A stretch of DNA of 64,000 nucleotides. It comes from a virus. The notes below the pieces were generated by a model that searched no databases, had not been told where the DNA came from, and saw nothing but the letters and a program-made list of their open reading frames with translations. Below, piece by piece: positions 32,278-41,934 of the stretch. Position numbers and translations under genes: made by a program. The stretch's first letter is position 1; the number at the start of each line of letters is the position of its first letter. The stretch covers positions 1 through 64,000 of IMG/VR virus record IMGVR_UViG_3300009034_000015; one strand, 5' to 3'.

Positions 32278-32293
32278 TTTAGTTCTCCTTTCA

Positions 32294-32938
32294 TTATTTT
32301 ATTTTTACCCCACCATACATCTTTCTAAAAGATTTACCAGTAATTTTTATTAATACTAATTGGTCTTGAATTATATCAATTAAACCTTGCTCTAATAAAT
32401 TTACTAATCTATTTAAAGGTAATTGACTTGAAAACCCAGTCCATAGATTTTTATGATACCTATTCCTTAAAATATAATCAAATTTTAAAATAGCATCTTT
32501 TCTAACATATCTCGTTAAATCATCTATTATCAAAGCATCAAAATTTTGAAGGTTATCTTTTATTTCCTGCTCTGCCTTATTTAAATTAAAATAAGTTAAT
32601 AACTCTATTAAATGTGAGGCAGTAATAAAAAATAACTTTTTATATTTTCTTTTTGCATTATCATGCCCAACCCTGCCTTTTAAATGGGTATTATAATCAT
32701 CAAAGGTTTTTAAAATTCTTTTACCTAAAACAGTTAATAACATTGTCTTGCCAATGCCTACTGGTCCAACTAACATTATATTATTACTTTCTCTTAAATG
32801 TATTTCTAAATCAATAAGGTATTTACGGAACTTCTTAATTGATCTTTGATTATCTTCAAAATCTAAATCTTTTAATTTTACATTTTTAAATCTAATTGGT
32901 AGATTAGCATCATTAAAGTTCCAAATCATTTCTTCCAC
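32294..32938 (-). CDS. DnaC/IstB-like helicase loader ATPase
   Basis: 214 residues with Walker A VGPVGIGKT (57-65) and Walker B FDALIIDDLTRY. The position next to the helicase and clamp genes supports helicase loading. It follows by overlap the 135-aa unknown gene. Confidence 0.82.
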   Translation of the reverse strand: MEEMIWNFNDANLPIRFKNVKLKDLDFEDNQRSIKKFRKYLIDLEIHLRESNNIMLVGPVGIGKTMLLTVLGKRILKTFDDYNTHLKGRVGHDNAKRKYKKLFFITASHLIELLTYFNLNKAEQEIKDNLQNFDALIIDDLTRYVRKDAILKFDYILRNRYHKNLWTGFSSQLPLNRLVNLLEQGLIDIIQDQLVLIKITGKSFRKMYGGVKIK

Positions 32939-33333
32939 CTTTTAAAATCTGACCATAACTTCGTTTGTTCATTAATTTGATTATTAATAAACTCTTGTAA
33001 AAAAGTATTAGGCACAGTTAAAATATCCTGTAAATTTATTTCCTTACCTTTGATCTTAGCAGTTTTAATAGACCATTTAATATATTCCCTTAATATATTT
33101 TTATTATATCGTTTAATAAACCTTTTAATTTTACTATATAAAAAATACTTCTGTCTTTCATTTTTTAAAATATTTCTTATTTCAAAATCATCACAGCCAA
33201 AAACTAATTTAAATTTATCCTGATAAAAAAGAACAAAATTAAACGGTTTCCAATCTTTTATTTCTTGTAGTTTCCAAGAGCTTTCTTTAAAAGCTTGCTT
33301 AGTAGTAGTTTTAAAAAATTCATTTAACTTCAT
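32926..33333 (-). CDS. hypothetical protein in replication operon, 135 aa
   Basis: Helical and basic, with a C-terminal WSDFKRWKK. It overlaps the loader and the SF2 helicase genes. A DnaD- or gp59-like helicase-loading accessory role fits the context, but there is no diagnostic motif. Confidence 0.5.
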   Translation of the reverse strand: MKLNEFFKTTTKQAFKESSWKLQEIKDWKPFNFVLFYQDKFKLVFGCDDFEIRNILKNERQKYFLYSKIKRFIKRYNKNILREYIKWSIKTAKIKGKEINLQDILTVPNTFLQEFINNQINEQTKLWSDFKRWKK

Positions 33334-34687
33334 TTATTTGACCTGAAAAAAGTTTTTTTAATTTATTTAAATGCTCAGGAAAAATTAAATGATCCCAAAA
33401 ATAATAAACAATAGCATCTTTCTTACCTTCATAAATTCTTTTAATCCTACCAGTCTGCTGAACTATCTTTCTATCATTCATAGCAGAAGGGGTTAAAATA
33501 AATAATCTATTTAAATTTGGAATATCTAAACCTTCATCTGCTAAATTAGTTCCTATTAAACATTGAAGCTTTTTATTTCTCATTTTATCTAATATTTCTT
33601 TTCTTTCTAATTTATCAATTTCTCCTATCATCAATCCTACTTTAAATCCTTTAGAAGTTAAATAATTATAAAAGGCTTTACAATGAGCTACCCTGTCAGA
33701 TAATATAAGGCAAGAATTACTATCTTTTAATTCTTGTAATATATATTTTAATATTAATAAATTTCTATTTTTATCTTTAACTAAATTACTAATAAAATAA
33801 ACATATTCAGCTTTGTCATAATTATATTCAAAATCAGTTTTAATTAAATTAATTTCAATATTATGGATTAAGTTATTTTCCAATAAATGCTCATCTTTAA
33901 TTTCATAAAGGATTGGCCCAAAAGTATCAAACATCAAAAACTCTTTTTGATCTTTTCTTTTAGGAGTAGCGGTTAACCCTAAACGATACCTTGCAGGAAA
34001 TTGATTAATAACTAAGTGAAATACCTCGGCAGGACTATGATGACATTCGTCTAAAATTACAAATCCAAATTTATCTTTTAATTTATCTACTCTCTTTTTA
34101 ATTGTCTGTAACATTCCAATAGTTAAATTACCTATCTCAAAATAACCTGCTCCATATTTACTTACATCTTTAATTAATAACCTTTTATTTATTCTATCAA
34201 TCCATTGATACATTAAATCTTTTGTATGAACTATTACTAAAGCTGGCTGTTTAATTTCAGAAATTAATTTTAAAGCTATCTCGGTCTTGCCACTTCCACA
34301 AACTCCTACTATCAAACCCTGCTTAGCTTCAATAAAAGGATTAAGAGCAGATTGTTGATAATCCCTTAAAACAATTTTATCCTTAATATTTATTTTATTT
34401 AAAGTTAAATCTTTATACTGTAATTCATGTTCAATTTTATTTTCTAATAAAAAATCTACTAATTTATCTAAACCGCCTCTTGTTATTAATAAATCTTGTT
34501 TATTAGTATAAAATGATTTTAAATTCCTTAATACACTTTTATTCCTAAAACCAAGTTTAAGGTTTTTATAATAGGTAGGATTACGATACAGAAATAATGA
34601 CTTAATCTCACCAACTATTCTTGGATCTAACTGAGAAACATCTAAATAGATAAAATCGCTAATTCTTATTTTTACTAAGTTACTCAT
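33320..34687 (-). CDS. SF2 DEAD/DEAH-box helicase
   Basis: 455 residues. Walker A VGVCGSGKT (127-135), motif II ILDECHH, motif III GLTATP, motif VI QQTGRIKR. The N-terminal 100 residues may be a DNA-recognition domain; the LRDYQQSAL Q-motif precedes motif I. Related to UvsW/RadD-type phage helicases that remodel forks and R-loops. First gene of the replication operon. Confidence 0.9.
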   Translation of the reverse strand: MSNLVKIRISDFIYLDVSQLDPRIVGEIKSLFLYRNPTYYKNLKLGFRNKSVLRNLKSFYTNKQDLLITRGGLDKLVDFLLENKIEHELQYKDLTLNKINIKDKIVLRDYQQSALNPFIEAKQGLIVGVCGSGKTEIALKLISEIKQPALVIVHTKDLMYQWIDRINKRLLIKDVSKYGAGYFEIGNLTIGMLQTIKKRVDKLKDKFGFVILDECHHSPAEVFHLVINQFPARYRLGLTATPKRKDQKEFLMFDTFGPILYEIKDEHLLENNLIHNIEINLIKTDFEYNYDKAEYVYFISNLVKDKNRNLLILKYILQELKDSNSCLILSDRVAHCKAFYNYLTSKGFKVGLMIGEIDKLERKEILDKMRNKKLQCLIGTNLADEGLDIPNLNRLFILTPSAMNDRKIVQQTGRIKRIYEGKKDAIVYYFWDHLIFPEHLNKLKKLFSGQINEVK

Positions 34688-34739
34688 TATAACTACCCTA
34701 ATTATAATTATAATAATAGATTAAAAAAAATTAATCAAA
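34688..34739 (-). promoter_or_regulatory. putative promoter of replication operon
   Basis: Between the terminator at 34740-34772 and the helicase ATG. Sense sequence has TATTATTATAATTATAATTAGGG then TATAATG at the start, similar in style to the TATAATTTATAATAAG repeats. No TTGACA. Confidence 0.4.
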
Positions 34740-34772
34740 ATAAAAAAGGCCATTAAAAACAGCCTTTTTTAA
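34740..34772 (-). terminator. intrinsic terminator of the late operon
   Basis: AAAAAAGGC/GCCTTTTTT stem (9 bp) with an 11-base loop and a U run in minus-strand sense, 20 bases after the holin-like gene. Ends the virion module. Confidence 0.88.
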
Positions 34773-34792
34773 AATAATAATTTTAAATATAA

Positions 34793-35197
34793 TTATTGCT
34801 TATGTGGTTTACCTCCGATCAAATGAACAAAAACTTCATGAGCAATTATTACTGATGGCCCAGTCCATAAATAGAACAAAGCTTCACTCCAGTTATTTGT
34901 AGCTATAAATTTATTTAAAAAAGCTACAACTAATCCTAACCCTAATGGAATTAAAATTCTAAATCGTTTAGGAGCTTGAGCAAATAGATTTATTCTCCAT
35001 AAAGCTGGTATCTTTAATAAGGAAATAAAACCAGTTAATAATAAAGTAACGCCTGCTAAATATAAACCATCTTCAATTGATTTAATCCCAGTTAGGATTT
35101 CATTAACTCCAGTATCTATATTCGTATTAGGAGAAGCAAATAAAGGAGTAACAAAAATAAATAGCATTAAGAATAAAGTAATTGCTTTTAATCTCAT
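34793..35197 (-). CDS. holin-like membrane protein, 134 aa
   Basis: Starts with a signal-like hydrophobic helix MRLKAITLFLMLFIFVTPLF ending in an ALFAS-type cleavage site, then two or three more membrane helices (about 45-62, 82-100, 108-126) and a short basic tail with HIGGKPHKQ-like ending. Last gene of the late operon, a usual holin position. Ribosome site AGGAGGTG is strong. The leader may control its timing. Confidence 0.6.
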   Translation of the reverse strand: MRLKAITLFLMLFIFVTPLFASPNTNIDTGVNEILTGIKSIEDGLYLAGVTLLLTGFISLLKIPALWRINLFAQAPKRFRILIPLGLGLVVAFLNKFIATNNWSEALFYLWTGPSVIIAHEVFVHLIGGKPHKQ

Positions 35198-35322
35198 TTA
35201 TATCACCTCCTCTCTAAGCCCTCTTAATTAGTTTCTAAGAGGTTTTAATTTTAAGTTAAGGGATAACCCTATTTTATATATAAAGTCTTAACTGAGCTTA
35301 TCCTAGTAAGGATTTTAAGATA
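35198..35322 (-). promoter_or_regulatory. leader module 2, structured, before holin-like gene
   Basis: 125 noncoding bases homologous to 11397-11524. Core at 35285-35319 with ATCCT-AGTA-AGGAT hairpin and CTTAA/TTAAG arms. Nearer the gene a 7-bp stem CCTCTTA/TAAGAGG (35220-35242) can instead pair its CCTCT with AGAGG of the ribosome site, so the leader could switch translation on or off. Confidence 0.55.
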
Positions 35323-38223
35323 TTATACTGAGCTTAAAGACCTGGCAGTTACTTCTATCTCACCACTATCAAAGTAAAGTCTAAAACCTATTACTTCAAA
35401 TTTCTCTTCTGACCAATTTAATAAATCATCTGTCATATCTATTACATCACCTATTTCTAAACTAATTGCATTTAACCAAGTAGTAAACTTTATAATCCAA
35501 TATCTTTCTGTAAAATAATCTCTATAAGATTCAGCAATAAAGGTTATAGTAGAGCTATCAAATATATAATCACAATCTAATTTAAAAACTCTTGACCTTC
35601 CATACTTATTTGCTGAAGCTAAACAAGTTGCGTCGTTTTCAGGATTAAACTCATAAACTTTTGTAAATCTTTCTGTAGCATAATTTTTATAATAATTAAA
35701 CCTAAAAACATTTCTTATTTGTGACAAAGGAGTTAAAAATATTTTTAAAGTTTCATATTTATAATTATCTTTATCAAAGCTCATTAACGAACTTGCTGAA
35801 GCATTATATCTATTTACTTTTGTTCTACCTAAATAATCCTCAAATATTCTAAGAAAAGATTGTTTAGCTAATCTATCTAAAAATTTCCAAGAATATTCTA
35901 ATTTATATAATTGTCCTGCAAGCTCATATGCATCTGTTAATTCATCAATAGATTTATTTGCTATATCTTGATCTACTTGAAAAGTCAAACCAGTTTCTGG
36001 AGCACCAGAAAAAGTATCCTCAATTAAAATAGTTCCAGATATTAATTGTTGATTAATAATATGTTCTACCTTTTGGCTATTCTCATCATGAACATATAAA
36101 ATATTACCAGGCTTAATGTTATCAAAAGTAATAGCAGAAGATTTAAACTGTTTATAAAAATCAAAAGTTGTTCTTAAAATATTAGATAATCTTATTTCAT
36201 CTAACCAGCCATCAATATTTGCAGTCCCTAATCTTGAAGAACCAATCTTAGCATAAGTTAAACTCTTATCAGTTCTCCAAGGATAACCTAAATTACCACT
36301 TGTCCCTTTTAATACATTATCAATAAAAATCTCTAAATAATTTATTTGCCAATTAATTCTAAAATGATGCCAATCAGTTCCTAAACTTAAACCTGAAACA
36401 TCAATAATTAAATTTTGTGTTCTGGTATCAACATCGCCAGATTCCCTCGTAAATCTTTGAAATCTTAATTCATTAGCTGTCGTGGTTTTATCCATTGATA
36501 TATAAGAAAAAAATATTGTTGCAATTTCAATTCCTAATGCAATAAATAAATATTGGTTTGTATCTCCCCAAAAATCTGATGCTGCTTTAAACCAAAACTC
36601 GTAACAACCTTCATCACCAATATTTGAACTATTCCAAATATTATTTAAATCAGAACTTAAAATATCTATATAATCATTATTAACCCTAACAAATCTAAAA
36701 GCATTCTTTATAATACCAGTTTCTTCTCTCTCACATCCAACATTAGTTCCATGACATTGATTAGGAGTAGAATCAATAACATCTCCAGCACCAAAATCTA
36801 AATGCCAAAGAGCAATAGTGTTTATATCATAATCAAATTCCCAGGGTAAAGTTTGCCCATCTGTTCCATAATATAAATCTACTAAAGATAATTGATTTCT
36901 TAAAACCCCTTCTATTACTTGTAATTGTTTTTCTATTAATAAATTAGCAGTTCCAGTTATTAGGCCATTAGCATCATCAGGCTGCCCTTGAACTTGAATA
37001 TTAAAATCAATAGCAAATTTTGCCAAGTATCCATTTATTACCACCCATACTTCATAAATTCTTGCAGTTTCTAATCCAACTGGCCCAAGAATATATCCAC
37101 TAACATACCAGTCGTTCATATCTGCTGTTGCAGGAGTGCTTATAGATGTTGATTTTGTTATAAGGCCATCACCCTCAGAAAAAGCTAATGTTGCTCTAAC
37201 ATTATCATTAGAATCTGATAATACAATTAAGATTCCTATTGGAGCATTAGTGGCATGAGCCCTTGCATAAAAAAAAGCTGCATAAGGACCACTTTCAACT
37301 AAATCGCTCAAAAATGGAAGTTGAGAAAAATCAACATCTAAAAGATTATTAGTAGTAGTTAATTGAGCATAACTATTAAAATCTTTATCAAAGCTATTTT
37401 CAGGATTCCCTGCTGTATTACTTCCTCCAATCGCAGAAGGACGATGACCACAATGACCAATTAAACGATTTCCGAGTAACATGACATAAAAAGCACTTTC
37501 AGAAAATAATTCTGCCGTATATTCTTTTCTAATATAACTTACAAATTGAGGAATCCAATATAATCCATAATCAATAGATTTTATTTCGTGATCACAAATC
37601 TTAAAATAATTTTTTTGTTCAGTTAAATCAAATCCTCCCCACACAGCCTTTATCCCCAAAGTCCAATCATAACCATAAATAAAACCTTCTCTAAAATCCC
37701 CATAAACAGCAGTAGGGATTAAAGCGCTTAAATTATCTGTTGCTTTATCCCAAGTATCAATTGTATTCTCAGGTAAATCTTTATGCTTCTTAACAATAGC
37801 ATCATCAATATAAAAAGTAAATTCTTTTCTATTTAAATTATAATCCCTTATAACTCCTCGGAAAACAATTATAGAATTTTCATATTTTAAATCTACTTTA
37901 TCAAGCAATAATCTAACCTGCAAATATTTATTTTTAAAATTTCTATTTTCAGGATCAATTAAATAATCAGAAAACTTTTCTAAATTATTTATAATAATAG
38001 TTATATCAGCCATTTCAGCATAACCACAACCAAAACTTGCCTTTATTGATTGATCTAATGGAGCTATATCATCTATTAAATCTTCATAATAAGTTTGACC
38101 TATTATAATATTTCTTGCATTAGATAAATAAATACTCTCTTCTGGTATTTCTACTAAAACAAAAGGCTCAAAAGTTTTAATATCTTCAGTTAAATCTTGT
38201 ATTTTTTCTGGTAATAATTTCAT
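35323..38223 (-). CDS. tail tip / hub protein with LamG-like domain
   Basis: 966 residues. N-terminus (1-150) resembles tail-associated hub proteins that follow the distal tail protein. Residues about 510-690 form a LamG/concanavalin-like domain (GCYEFWFKA, WHHFRINW, GWLDEIRLSNILRT), probably binding a host surface sugar. C-terminal 250 residues are alpha/beta. The gene overlaps the distal-tail gene by four bases. Confidence 0.7.
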   Translation of the reverse strand: MKLLPEKIQDLTEDIKTFEPFVLVEIPEESIYLSNARNIIIGQTYYEDLIDDIAPLDQSIKASFGCGYAEMADITIIINNLEKFSDYLIDPENRNFKNKYLQVRLLLDKVDLKYENSIIVFRGVIRDYNLNRKEFTFYIDDAIVKKHKDLPENTIDTWDKATDNLSALIPTAVYGDFREGFIYGYDWTLGIKAVWGGFDLTEQKNYFKICDHEIKSIDYGLYWIPQFVSYIRKEYTAELFSESAFYVMLLGNRLIGHCGHRPSAIGGSNTAGNPENSFDKDFNSYAQLTTTNNLLDVDFSQLPFLSDLVESGPYAAFFYARAHATNAPIGILIVLSDSNDNVRATLAFSEGDGLITKSTSISTPATADMNDWYVSGYILGPVGLETARIYEVWVVINGYLAKFAIDFNIQVQGQPDDANGLITGTANLLIEKQLQVIEGVLRNQLSLVDLYYGTDGQTLPWEFDYDINTIALWHLDFGAGDVIDSTPNQCHGTNVGCEREETGIIKNAFRFVRVNNDYIDILSSDLNNIWNSSNIGDEGCYEFWFKAASDFWGDTNQYLFIALGIEIATIFFSYISMDKTTTANELRFQRFTRESGDVDTRTQNLIIDVSGLSLGTDWHHFRINWQINYLEIFIDNVLKGTSGNLGYPWRTDKSLTYAKIGSSRLGTANIDGWLDEIRLSNILRTTFDFYKQFKSSAITFDNIKPGNILYVHDENSQKVEHIINQQLISGTILIEDTFSGAPETGLTFQVDQDIANKSIDELTDAYELAGQLYKLEYSWKFLDRLAKQSFLRIFEDYLGRTKVNRYNASASSLMSFDKDNYKYETLKIFLTPLSQIRNVFRFNYYKNYATERFTKVYEFNPENDATCLASANKYGRSRVFKLDCDYIFDSSTITFIAESYRDYFTERYWIIKFTTWLNAISLEIGDVIDMTDDLLNWSEEKFEVIGFRLYFDSGEIEVTARSLSSV

Positions 38224-38864
38224 CTAATTTCTCTTAAAGTAATTGAATTTCCAAATACTTGTTCAAAATCATTTTCAATAGATAACTCTGCATTCATACA
38301 TTTAACAAGTTTACTCAAACCTACTGGATCTTGAAAATAAAAATTTTGATAACCTAATTCTACTACATTAGCAATAAAGGTTTTAAACTTTCTATGCTCA
38401 GCCCAAAGCATATTCTGGAACTCTATTGAATTAATATTAACTGGCTGAGCTAATTTAACCGATCTAATTTTACCTGATTGTGATTCAGAAACAATCTGTC
38501 TTGCACTAACCGAAGGAGTATATGGCCATTCAATAGAAGCATCAAGTTGAAACTGGCAACCATTTTTAATTTCAAAATTAAGAGCAGACTGGCTATCTTC
38601 TACTGGATTCCATAAAACAAATTCATTATCATTTAATAGTTCTTTAACTTTATGATAACCAAATCCCCAAAAAGTTTCATCAGTTAAAGCGAGTATATCA
38701 TCAGTAGTTACACCAGCAGCAATTAAACCTCCAGTAGCAGAATAAAAATAATCTTTAGATAACCCCACAATGCCACAACGCCCTACTACACCATCAGAAC
38801 CATCTATTCTTAAAACTGGCTCAACTTCTGTTCTAATATCTATTTGATAATAAGTTACATCCAT
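38220..38864 (-). CDS. probable distal tail protein
   Basis: 214 residues directly downstream of the tape measure gene and before the hub, the place of Dit. Contains KVKELLNDNEFVLW and a C-terminal KFKTFIANVVELGYQNFYF with SITLREIR, a beta-rich pattern. Assigned from order rather than motif. Confidence 0.55.
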   Translation of the reverse strand: MDVTYYQIDIRTEVEPVLRIDGSDGVVGRCGIVGLSKDYFYSATGGLIAAGVTTDDILALTDETFWGFGYHKVKELLNDNEFVLWNPVEDSQSALNFEIKNGCQFQLDASIEWPYTPSVSARQIVSESQSGKIRSVKLAQPVNINSIEFQNMLWAEHRKFKTFIANVVELGYQNFYFQDPVGLSKLVKCMNAELSIENDFEQVFGNSITLREIR

Positions 38865-41680
38865 TAATATCTACCTTTTGCTTCTTCTTCTTGCAAGATA
38901 GGTATGACATCATCTCTAATAACTTCTTTTACTCCTCTTGGATCAAGAGAATGAATAGTAAAATTAATTTGCCTTCCAGCCTTACCTATCCCTGAAACTC
39001 CCTTTCTAACCCCTTCTGCAATATCAGCAGGAACAACCATTTCTCCTTTATGAATACCAGCTAGCATATTTCTTGGAATTTCCCATGAGCCTTCCTGAAA
39101 AAAACCACCAAGTAAACCAGAAATAGCATCTTTAATTCCACTTGCAATTCCTTTAACTAAAGCAATTATAATTTCATCTAAATTAGATAAAATCCCTTTT
39201 ATTAAAGCCCAAACTATTTTAGGCATCCCAATAATAACAAATTTTACAACAGCAATAATTATAGAAGGAATAGATGCAATTACTTTTTGAATTATTAAAG
39301 GCAATAAATCAATAAACTTTTCTATAAGAAAAGCTATCATATCTGGCATTTCAATAAATATTAATTCTACAATAGCAGAAATTAATTCAGGCAATACCAT
39401 TATAAAACCTTCTAATAAAATTGGAATAGCCTCTACTATTGCCCACATAATAGTTGGAAGTTGTTCTATTAATGCTAAAACTAAAATAGGAATCTGCTCA
39501 GCTAACACAACTGCTAATTCTGGAATAAATTCTGCAAAAGCTTTAATTAAGATAGGTAAAGTTTCAACTACCTTTTCTACTAATACTGGAATCCATTCTA
39601 TAATTTGAGCCATTATTTCTGGCATTCTAGCTATAAAATTATCAATAGCTTTCATCATACCTTGAACCATAGCTTCAACTCCAGTTGGCTCTCTTTCTAT
39701 TACTCCTCCAGCACCAACTCTCATTGGAGCTTCACCTCCATCTTCCATGCCAGCTTCAAATAATTTTCTTACAAATCCCCAAGCACTCATAATACCTTTT
39801 TGTAATATTGGCCCAAGAGTTTCTCCAGCTTTACCAAATAATTTAATAACAGCTTGTCCATATTTTCCTAAAGAATCCCACACTTTTATCATTGCTCCTT
39901 TAAAGCCTTCCCAAATCTCTTTTAAATCTATCCCTATTTCTACAAAAGCTTTTTTAGCACTTCCAACAAATTTTCTCCATAATGGTTCTGATTTTTCTAA
40001 AGATTCTAAAAACCTAAAAAGAGTTTCTTCGCTCATTGCTTTTATTTCTTTTCCAGTTTGTTTTAAACCACTTGGCAAATCTATATTAAATCTTTTAGCT
40101 AATACCTCTAATTGTTTAATTAATTTCTCAACTGACTCCTCTCCTTTTAAACCCCACTTAGCAGTTAATATACCTAACCCTTCCATGCTTTCTTCTAACT
40201 CTCCTAAACTATATGAGTATTCAGCTAATTTATTAATCGTTCCTTCCATATCTTTTTCTGCACCTGGCATTATTCCAAAAAACTTTTTAACTGGATCTGG
40301 AATTTTATCTCCAACCTTACCTACTTTTTCAAGTCCTGTAAATAAAGCTCCAAAGAAATCTATAACAGCTTTACTAACTTTTATTATAGCCTGAGCAACA
40401 GCTATTAACATTGAAGGCAACTCAGCCATAAATTCCCCAAATTTACCAATTACTGGAATTACTAAAAGCATCGCCTTTGTTAAATTATTTTTAATTATTT
40501 TAGAATTTCTACTAACAGCATCAGCTAAATTATTAACAGAAGGTATTACTACACCTTCTAACATTTCTTTTATTATATTTCCAAAAAAGCTTTCTTTTAT
40601 AGAAATAAATAAACCTTCTAATGAAGATTTTAAAATTGTAAATTGACCAGCTAAAGTATTTAATTCAATTTCAGCTATTCTTTTAGAAGTTCCACCAGCA
40701 TTTTCCAACTGATTAGTAAATTCACTTAAATGTTCAGAGCCACGATCTACAATAGTTATCATACCTGTTGCTGCTCTTCCAAAAAAGTCAGTCATTTGAG
40801 CAGCAGAAAAATTAGCTTTTTCAAAATCTTTTACTATTTCTACAAAAGGACGCATATTTCCATCTGCCTCAAGAACAGTAATACCAAGTTTCTTAACCAT
40901 CCCTGTTACAGGATCGGCAGTCTCTAATAATTTTCTTAAAGCAAATCTTAATTGCGTTCCTCCCATCGATCCTTCAATTCCAGCGTCACCAAGAGTTCCT
41001 ATTATAGCAGCAGTTTCTTCAAGAGATAAACCTGCTGCCTTTGCTATTGGGCCAACATATTTTAATGATTCTCCTAAATCAGTCATTGTTACTTTAGCTG
41101 ATGTAAAGGTTTTAGATAAAATATCTGATACTTCTAAAGTCCTTGAAGCTTCAAGACCAAAACCTCTTAAAACACTTGCAACAATATTTGTTGCTGTCGC
41201 TAAATCAGTTTTACCTGCTGTTGCTGCTGCCAATAAACCAGGCATAGCATCCATAATTTCATTTACTTGAAAACCTGCCATAGCTAATCCAGTCATTGCT
41301 TCTGAAGCTTGTCTTGCCGACCATTCAGTATCTCTTCCTAATTTTAAAGCTAAGTTTCTTAACTGATCAAAATCTTTTCCTACTGCTCCAGAAATAGCTC
41401 CAACTCTTGCCATAGCTTGTTCAAATTGTGCTCCCATTTTTACAGAAGCATATCCAACAGCAGCAACTCCAGCTACCCCAGCAATAGCAAATCGCTTACC
41501 CCAACGATTAACAAAATTACCTAATCCTTGGAATCTTCTTGATATTCGCTGAGTAGTAGTATCCACTCGTTGAGCAAAATACCTAATCTGTTTATCTGCT
41601 TGTGTTAAACCCTTATTAAGCTGATCTATCTTTGCTTCGATATAAACAGCAAGAGTTCCTAATGAAGTGGTTTCAGCCAT
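38864..41680 (-). CDS. tail tape measure protein
   Basis: 938 residues, the second longest tail gene. N-terminal coiled region (LNKGLTQADKQIRYFAQRVD), a conserved TP901-type core (ETAAIIGTLGDAGIEGSMGG, MTDLGESLKYVGPIAKAAGL) and a C-terminal series of short hydrophobic repeats rich in P-I-L-V (about 690-860) that may insert in the membrane during DNA entry. Coiled-coil length implies a tail of roughly 140 nm at 1.5 angstrom per residue. Confidence 0.92.
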   Translation of the reverse strand: MAETTSLGTLAVYIEAKIDQLNKGLTQADKQIRYFAQRVDTTTQRISRRFQGLGNFVNRWGKRFAIAGVAGVAAVGYASVKMGAQFEQAMARVGAISGAVGKDFDQLRNLALKLGRDTEWSARQASEAMTGLAMAGFQVNEIMDAMPGLLAAATAGKTDLATATNIVASVLRGFGLEASRTLEVSDILSKTFTSAKVTMTDLGESLKYVGPIAKAAGLSLEETAAIIGTLGDAGIEGSMGGTQLRFALRKLLETADPVTGMVKKLGITVLEADGNMRPFVEIVKDFEKANFSAAQMTDFFGRAATGMITIVDRGSEHLSEFTNQLENAGGTSKRIAEIELNTLAGQFTILKSSLEGLFISIKESFFGNIIKEMLEGVVIPSVNNLADAVSRNSKIIKNNLTKAMLLVIPVIGKFGEFMAELPSMLIAVAQAIIKVSKAVIDFFGALFTGLEKVGKVGDKIPDPVKKFFGIMPGAEKDMEGTINKLAEYSYSLGELEESMEGLGILTAKWGLKGEESVEKLIKQLEVLAKRFNIDLPSGLKQTGKEIKAMSEETLFRFLESLEKSEPLWRKFVGSAKKAFVEIGIDLKEIWEGFKGAMIKVWDSLGKYGQAVIKLFGKAGETLGPILQKGIMSAWGFVRKLFEAGMEDGGEAPMRVGAGGVIEREPTGVEAMVQGMMKAIDNFIARMPEIMAQIIEWIPVLVEKVVETLPILIKAFAEFIPELAVVLAEQIPILVLALIEQLPTIMWAIVEAIPILLEGFIMVLPELISAIVELIFIEMPDMIAFLIEKFIDLLPLIIQKVIASIPSIIIAVVKFVIIGMPKIVWALIKGILSNLDEIIIALVKGIASGIKDAISGLLGGFFQEGSWEIPRNMLAGIHKGEMVVPADIAEGVRKGVSGIGKAGRQINFTIHSLDPRGVKEVIRDDVIPILQEEEAKGRY

Positions 41681-41908
41681 TTACTCCTCGTAAAAAGGTA
41701 ACTTAGATTTAGCTTGCTCTAAAGTTAAACTTCGTTCTCTTCCTTTTTTCCCTGACATAAACTTTGCAACTATTCCTTTTTTTGGATTCTTTTCAGGAAC
41801 AGATAATAAAGAAGATAAAAAACTAAAATTTGCTTGCCCTATAAACATAAACTGATCTAAAGTTAAATCAAGTATTTCATCTATCTTCCAGCCAGTAATA
41901 AAAAGCAT
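41681..41908 (-). CDS. tail assembly chaperone, second frame (gpT-like)
   Basis: Open 75-codon frame starting at an ATG but open further upstream to the slippery site at 41998. It has no ribosome site of its own. Read by -1 shift from the upstream gene it gives a fusion of about 254 residues whose C-terminal part (LDLAAVFGMLFITGWKI) recruits the tape measure, as in lambda gpG-GT. Confidence 0.75.
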   Translation of the reverse strand: MLFITGWKIDEILDLTLDQFMFIGQANFSFLSSLLSVPEKNPKKGIVAKFMSGKKGRERSLTLEQAKSKLPFYEE

Positions 41909-41934
41909 CCCAAATACTGCTGCCAGATCAAGCT

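Noticed and set aside
39747-40394. 215-codon plus-strand frame inside the tape measure gene
   Set aside because: Composition (Ser/Pro/Phe/Leu) is that of an antisense shadow; the minus-strand frame has clear tape-measure features and the plus frame has no ribosome site.
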